Source: Spirochaetaceae bacterium
GTDB taxonomy: Bacteria > Spirochaetota > Spirochaetia > Treponematales > Breznakiellaceae
NCBI GenBank assembly: GCA_031278295.1
Contig: JAITKQ010000067.1
Location: 1-9,768, forward strand
Reading direction: 5' to 3'
DNA: 9,768 nucleotides
Shown here piece after piece: positions 6,441-9,768 of the stretch. A program made the translations under genes and the position numbers. Numbering within the stretch: position 1 is the stretch's first letter; each line of letters opens with the position of its first letter. The notes beneath the pieces are model-generated. The model was given only the letters and a program-made list of their open reading frames with translations. It was not told where the DNA came from and ran no database searches.

Positions 6441-6452
6441 GGGGCACGCCCC
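6441..6452. repeat. GGGGC-AC-GCCCC palindrome
   Basis: A short, very GC-rich dyad that closes the hairpin series. With a two-base loop it would open slightly in RNA. No function is assigned. Confidence 0.4.
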
Positions 6453-6601
6453 ATAGCTCCCTCCCGATGTATCGACTCTGCAAAGCTGTAAACAAAGACG
6501 GTAACGGGTGTCTATTAAACTATGCGGCTGAGGCGGATTAGACTTCAATCTGCGCGGATTCAGCATATAGAAGTAACCACTGCATAAAGGTAAAATAAGG
6601 C
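6453..6601 (+). other. Leader region of hemL copy 2
   Basis: This non-coding stretch must carry any promoter for the hemL-oadB cluster. I see no consensus -35/-10 pair; TATAGA at 6566-6571 is an isolated -10-like match. AAAGG at 6586-6590, 11 bases before the ATG, is the best ribosome binding site, with TAAGG closer in. No riboswitch motif is recognised. Confidence 0.3.
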
Positions 6602-7906
6602 ATGGCGTTTACAAGATCACACGAATTGTTCAGAGAGGCCGTAACGTACATGCCAGGCGGGGTGAACAGCCCCGTGCGCGCGTACAGGGCTGTCGGGCGG
6701 GAGCCGGTCTTCATCAGGCGGGCGGACGGCGCTTACCTGTTCGATGAGGACGGCAACAGGTACATAGACTATGTCGGGTCCTGGGGGCCTGCGATACTGG
6801 GTCACAACAACCCCGTCGTGAAAGACGCTATCCTCGCTGCCTTGGGAAACGGACTCAGCTTTGGGGCCGCGACCGAAGCGGAAATCACTATGGCAAAACT
6901 GCTGCGGAGCGCTGTCCCGTCCCTTGAAATGGTCAGGATGGTAAACTCCGGCACCGAGGCCACGATGAGCGCGTTGCGGGTCGCCCGCGGATTTACCGGA
7001 CGGGACAAGATCATCAAATTCGGAGGCTGCTACCACGGGCACTCGGACGGCCTGCTCGTAAAAGCCGGCTCGGGCCTTTTGAGCGGGGCAAGCCCCGACA
7101 GCGCCGGGGTAAGCGCGTCCGTCGCCGCCTGCACACTTGTAGCGGACTTCAATTCTCTCGATTCAGTGGCCGCCCTGTTTGAACGCAACAGGCGGGAGGT
7201 TGCCGCCGTGATAGTGGAGCCCGTTGCCGCGAACATGGGCGTTGTGCCGCCGGAAAAAGGTTTTCTGGAGGGCCTGCGCGCCCTATGCTCGGAGGAGGGA
7301 GCGCTGTTGATATTCGACGAGGTCATCACCGGCTTCCGGCTGGGCTTCGGCGGGGCTCAGGGTTTGTACAAGGTAAGGCCGGACCTGAGCTGCTTCGGCA
7401 AGATAATAGGCGCGGGCCTCCCGGTCGGGGCATACGGCGGCAGGCGGGACGTTATGGAGATGGTATCCCCTCTGGGCCCCGTCTACCAGGCCGGGACGCT
7501 GTCCGGCAACCCGATAGCGATGGCCGCCGGCATAGCACAGCTCGCCTTCCTCCGCGACCACCCGGAACTGTACAGCGCTATTGAAGCGGAGGCCTCAAGG
7601 CTGTTCGGTGGGCTTGAGGAAATCGTTAAACGGAGGGGTGCGGCCTGTACGGTGAACTATACGGGCTCCATCGGTTCCCTGTTTTTTACACGCGGGAAAG
7701 TTCGTGATTTCCCGTCCGCGCTTGAGTCCGACACAAAACGGTACGCGGCCTACTTTTCGTACATGCTGGACAGGGGCATCTACCAGGCCCCCGCCCAATT
7801 CGAGGCTCTCTTCGTGTCCGCCGCTCACACAGGCCGTGAGATCGATAAGACTCTGGAGACAGCCGAGGCGTTTGCCTACGCCGGCGGCTTTGACGGTGAG
7901 CAGTGA
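6602..7906 (+). CDS. hemL: Glutamate-1-semialdehyde 2,1-aminomutase, copy 2
   Basis: A 434-residue second HemL, collinear with copy 1 and ending in a slightly longer, divergent tail (AYAGGFDGEQ). All functional elements are retained: GGVNSPVRAY (19-28), SGTEATMSALR (116-126), DEVITGFR (239-246) and the PLP lysine K267 in CFGKIIGAG. By hand alignment the two proteins are roughly 85-90 % identical, with differences concentrated after about residue 310. Both are therefore probably active and under selection, and neither is a decayed copy. ATG 6602 matches the start of copy 1 residue for residue. The stop lies 45 bases before the likely oadB start on the same strand with no terminator between them, so the two are probably co-transcribed. 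This is an unexpected pairing, because HemL has no known role in Na+ decarboxylases. Confidence 0.96.
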   Translation: MAFTRSHELFREAVTYMPGGVNSPVRAYRAVGREPVFIRRADGAYLFDEDGNRYIDYVGSWGPAILGHNNPVVKDAILAALGNGLSFGAATEAEITMAKLLRSAVPSLEMVRMVNSGTEATMSALRVARGFTGRDKIIKFGGCYHGHSDGLLVKAGSGLLSGASPDSAGVSASVAACTLVADFNSLDSVAALFERNRREVAAVIVEPVAANMGVVPPEKGFLEGLRALCSEEGALLIFDEVITGFRLGFGGAQGLYKVRPDLSCFGKIIGAGLPVGAYGGRRDVMEMVSPLGPVYQAGTLSGNPIAMAAGIAQLAFLRDHPELYSAIEAEASRLFGGLEEIVKRRGAACTVNYTGSIGSLFFTRGKVRDFPSALESDTKRYAAYFSYMLDRGIYQAPAQFEALFVSAAHTGREIDKTLETAEAFAYAGGFDGEQ

Positions 7907-7951
7907 GCAGGAAAAAATGAAGAATGGGGAATGCCATTGTGTAGGGAGGGG

Positions 7952-9112
7952 ATGGCATATATTATTGAGCGTATGGAATTTTTGATCGAAGGATTTCTCG
8001 CGTTAAGCTGGAAACAGGTTGTAATGTTTGGAATCGGTTTTGCGCTTATCTATTTGGGAATAGCTAAAGAATACGAGCCGGCGTTGCTCGTGCCGATGGG
8101 CTTTGGGTCGATCCTGGTCAACCTGCCGTTAAGCGGTGTGCTAAACCAGATTATGCCAGGCGTGGGGGAGACTCACGGGGTAATACAATGGCTTTTTGAA
8201 AAAGGAATCGGCGCGTCCGAGGTGATGCCGTTGTTGCTGTTTATAGGGATAGGGGCGATGATAGATTTTTCTCCGCTCCTTTCACGTCCCGTTTACTTTT
8301 TGTTCGGCGCGGCGGCTCATTTTGGAATTTTTGCCACGATAACGCTTTCCTGTCTTTTGGGTTTCAGTCTGAAAGACGCGGCGGCGATAGGCATTATCGG
8401 CGCCGCGGACGGGCCCACCACAATCCTGGTTTCCCAGGTGCTCCATTCAAATTATCTGGGCCCAATAGCGGTGACGGCGTATTCGTATATGTCCCTCGTG
8501 CCAATCATCCAGCCTTTCGCCATAAAAATGACAACTACCAGAAAAGAACGGATGATAAAAATGGATATCGTGGCGGGTACCGAGCTACCGAGGATACTAA
8601 AAATTATTTTCCCGATTGCCGTAACCATCATTGTGGGCTTTATTTCTCCGTCCGCTGTCGCGCTGATAGGCTTTTTGATGTTCGGAAACCTTATCCGTGA
8701 ATGTGCCGTGCTTGACTCCCTTTCCGAGGCGGCGCAGAAAAATCTTTCCAACCTGATAACACTGCTCCTCGGTATTACAATAGCCTTTACGCTTAAGGCG
8801 GAAGAATTTCTTACAGTTGACACGTTAAAAATACTAACGCTGGGTCTTTTTGCGTTTATCCTTGATACGGTAGGCGGGGTTTTGTTTACAAAATTTATCA
8901 ATTTGTTTCTAAAGAAAAAGATAAACCCGATGATAGGCGCGGCGGGGATTTCCGCGTTTCCGATGTCGTCGCGGGTTATTCAAAAGCTGGCGCTGAAGGA
9001 AGACCCTAGCAACATATTTTTGATGCATGCGGTGAGCGCCAACGTTTCGGGGCAGATCGCGTCCGTGGCGGCAAGCGGCCTGGTCCTGAGTCTGATAGTA
9101 CAGTATTTATAG
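7952..9112 (+). CDS. oadB: Na+-translocating decarboxylase beta subunit (OadB/GcdB/MmdB type)
   Basis: This polytopic membrane protein is the channel-forming subunit of biotin-dependent sodium pumps. It takes the carboxyl group from carboxybiotin, releases CO2 and exports Na+. The frame open from 7931 gives 393 residues. In that numbering the functional aspartate is D160 in IGAADGPTT (D203 of Klebsiella OadB). Y186, N332, G336 and S341 (in NPMIGAAGIS) match the Klebsiella residues Y229, N373, G377 and S382. About nine to eleven hydrophobic segments span the length; the C-terminus NVSGQIASVAASG is typical. Starts at 7931, 7952 and 7973 are possible. I chose 7952 because GGGAGGGG directly precedes it; 7973 (MEFLIEG) gives the most family-like N-terminus. 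It follows hemL copy 2 closely and precedes a small OadG-like gene. The substrate (oxaloacetate, glutaconyl-CoA or methylmalonyl-CoA) cannot be told without the alpha subunit, which is not in the window. Confidence 0.93.
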   Translation: MAYIIERMEFLIEGFLALSWKQVVMFGIGFALIYLGIAKEYEPALLVPMGFGSILVNLPLSGVLNQIMPGVGETHGVIQWLFEKGIGASEVMPLLLFIGIGAMIDFSPLLSRPVYFLFGAAAHFGIFATITLSCLLGFSLKDAAAIGIIGAADGPTTILVSQVLHSNYLGPIAVTAYSYMSLVPIIQPFAIKMTTTRKERMIKMDIVAGTELPRILKIIFPIAVTIIVGFISPSAVALIGFLMFGNLIRECAVLDSLSEAAQKNLSNLITLLLGITIAFTLKAEEFLTVDTLKILTLGLFAFILDTVGGVLFTKFINLFLKKKINPMIGAAGISAFPMSSRVIQKLALKEDPSNIFLMHAVSANVSGQIASVAASGLVLSLIVQYL

Positions 9113-9127
9113 AAGGAGCGTCCTAAA

Positions 9128-9265
9128 ATGAATGAATCTGTTTTGAACAATGTGGCGGCGTCCCTTGATATAATGTGGAAGGGAATGGTGGGGCTCTTCA
9201 TTGTCTGCGGCGGTATAGCCGTTATAATGATGGTCGTTTCGAAGCTGGTAAGAACAAAAAAATAG
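9128..9265 (+). CDS. Small OadG-like membrane subunit (45 aa)
   Basis: A 45-residue peptide starting at ATG 9128, with a good AAGGAG (9113-9118) nine bases upstream, right after the oadB stop. It has one membrane segment (about residues 18-38, MWKGMVGLFIVCGGIAVIMM and following) and a basic tail VRTKK. Position, size and the M-W-K-G-M-x-G-x-F pattern fit the OadG-related small subunits that accompany beta subunits and help assemble the pump. The usual longer C-terminal region of OadG (zinc-binding tail) is absent. The assignment is by context and topology. Confidence 0.75.
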   Translation: MNESVLNNVAASLDIMWKGMVGLFIVCGGIAVIMMVVSKLVRTKK

Positions 9266-9310
9266 ACGATGTTGAGACAATGTACCGGCTAAGCCGAACT
9301 TGCGCTTTTT

Positions 9311-9371
9311 CAGGCAAACAAGCAAGGTGGGTCAAAGGCCGGCAGACTGGGCTTCCCAACACCTTTGCCTG
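9311..9371. other. Extended stem-loop, unknown structured element
   Basis: CAGGCAAA (9311-9318) pairs perfectly with TTTGCCTG (9364-9371). After a seven-base bulge on the left side, GGTG continues the stem with CACC, and GGG/CCC can pair further inside. The result is a 61-base imperfect hairpin 46 bases after the small pump gene. No T-run follows it on the plus strand, so it is not a standard terminator. It could be a small RNA, a repeat or an element end. Confidence 0.4.
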
Positions 9372-9383
9372 TTGATATATGCA

Positions 9384-9405
9384 GAATGCGTTTTTTTCCG
9401 CATTC
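9384..9405. terminator. Hairpin with T7 loop after the oad cluster
   Basis: GAATGCG (9384-9390) pairs with CGCATTC (9399-9405) around TTTTTTTC, with GC pairs continuing beyond an A-C mismatch. The T-run is in the loop and not after the stem, so termination function is uncertain, but it is the nearest candidate for the end of the hemL-oadB transcript. Confidence 0.3.
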
Positions 9406-9445
9406 CGCAAGCCGTTATTCTTTACGCACCTGAGATACTTCTTAA

Positions 9446-9589
9446 ATAGAATTGCCGGATATTTCAGAGGGGTGTAAGGCCGAGTTAGCGCGGCAGAGGG
9501 TGTCGTATAATCCGGTTGAAGTGAACCGGAGGCTGAACGAGGCGCTGGAAAAACTGTTGACGTTAAACCGGAAAAATGCTATACGGTAA
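9446..9589 (+). pseudogene. C-terminal remnant of an integrase-type (IS481-like) transposase
   Basis: The frame between stops reads IELPDISEGCKAELARQR, then VSYNPVEVNRRLNEALEKLL and onward. It resembles the conserved tail of DDE (rve) transposases, which end in a pattern like I-x-E-E-x-K-x-x-L-x-x-x-x-x-x-x-N-P-V-x-L-x-x-x-I-x-x-x-L-x-x-L. No start codon with a ribosome binding site and no catalytic domain is present upstream, so only the last 40 or so residues remain. The family call is from pattern memory and should be treated as tentative. Confidence 0.45.
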
Positions 9590-9637
9590 ACGATCCCTAT
9601 CAGGGAGAAAGTCAGGTCACCGTTGTCTGATTTCGAC

Positions 9638-9660
9638 CAGGGAAGCACTGATTTATTCGC
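9638..9660 (+). repeat. IS-end-like sequence shared with the left end of the window
   Basis: CAGGGAAGCACTGATTTATT at 9638-9657 shares AAGCACTGATTTAT exactly with the reverse complement of 158-171. It resembles terminal inverted repeats of IS5-type elements in general style. If it is a left end, the element would extend rightward beyond the window. Confidence 0.35.
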
Positions 9661-9663
9661 AGT

Positions 9664-9692
9664 GGGGTCTAATACCCCGCCCTTTAGGGCGG
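9664..9692. repeat. Twin hairpins, possible IS200/IS605-type end
   Basis: GGGGT (9664-9668) pairs with ACCCC (9674-9678) around CTAAT, and immediately CCGCCC (9677-9682) pairs with GGGCGG (9687-9692) around TTTA. The two stems overlap by two bases, so they would alternate. Subterminal imperfect hairpins of this kind are typical of IS200/IS605 ends, but no tnpA or tnpB is visible. The remaining bases to 9768 contain only small dyads such as ATGGT-AGTAG-ACCAT. Confidence 0.35.
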
Positions 9693-9768
9693 TTAGAATT
9701 AGTAAATACTCACGAAAAATGGTAGTAGACCATTGCCTCCTACCGCGTGATTGGCGCGCCGCAGGCGC

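Noticed and set aside
6291..6452. CRISPR array or integron attC sites
   Set aside because: The units are different palindromes, not direct repeats with spacers, and the attC core GTTRRRY/RYYYAAC arrangement is not present.
6386..6601. Cobalamin or other riboswitch upstream of hemL copy 2
   Set aside because: ACCACTG at 6576 vaguely recalls a B12 box, but the rest of the conserved core is absent.
9442..9648. 68-residue minus-strand frame
   Set aside because: Antisense to the transposase-tail-like frame, which is the more convincing reading; no start signal.

Overview
The window is a bacterial chromosomal segment. It is fairly GC-rich in the housekeeping genes and AT-richer in a central accessory insert and in the intergenic repeats. 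No taxonomic marker is present. The combination of a Na+-translocating decarboxylase beta subunit, an Amidase_3 cell-wall amidase behind an ATP-grasp gene, and a long poly-G tract at the 5' end of a gene would fit an anaerobic host-associated spirochaete (Treponema-like). That assignment is inference from gene style and is not proven here.

Layout. Positions 1-274 hold no gene; about 35-175 is a hairpin-rich, MITE-like repeat. Three genes follow on the minus strand, read right to left: an ATP-grasp enzyme (4516 to 2963), a cell-wall amidase (2961 to 1678, one base after the upstream stop) and hemL copy 1 (1564 to 275). Positions 4517-5243 are a repeat-rich intergenic stretch with one doubtful 72-residue ORF. 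A plus-strand FkbM/Methyltransf_21-like gene (5329-6231) follows. A run of 14 G lies inside its 5' end, and a second start in another frame lies upstream. This is the classic architecture of a phase-variable contingency gene, and it is the most interesting object in the window. Positions 6232-6601 are non-coding and carry four consecutive, mostly perfect hairpins. The plus-strand cluster hemL copy 2 (6602-7906), oadB (7952-9112) and a 45-residue OadG-like membrane peptide (9128-9265) comes next. The last 500 bases are a mobile-element graveyard: a structured stem-loop, a C-terminal transposase remnant, an IS-like end sequence and paired terminal hairpins.

How it works together. HemL converts glutamate-1-semialdehyde to 5-aminolevulinate, the tetrapyrrole precursor. 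The two copies are close paralogues (roughly 85-90 % identical by eye) in inverted orientation on either side of about 5 kb. That interval contains the ATP-grasp/amidase pair and the putative phase-variable methyltransferase, so it could invert by homologous recombination. OadB and the small OadG-like peptide are membrane parts of a biotin-dependent Na+ pump whose carboxyltransferase/biotin subunits are not in the window.
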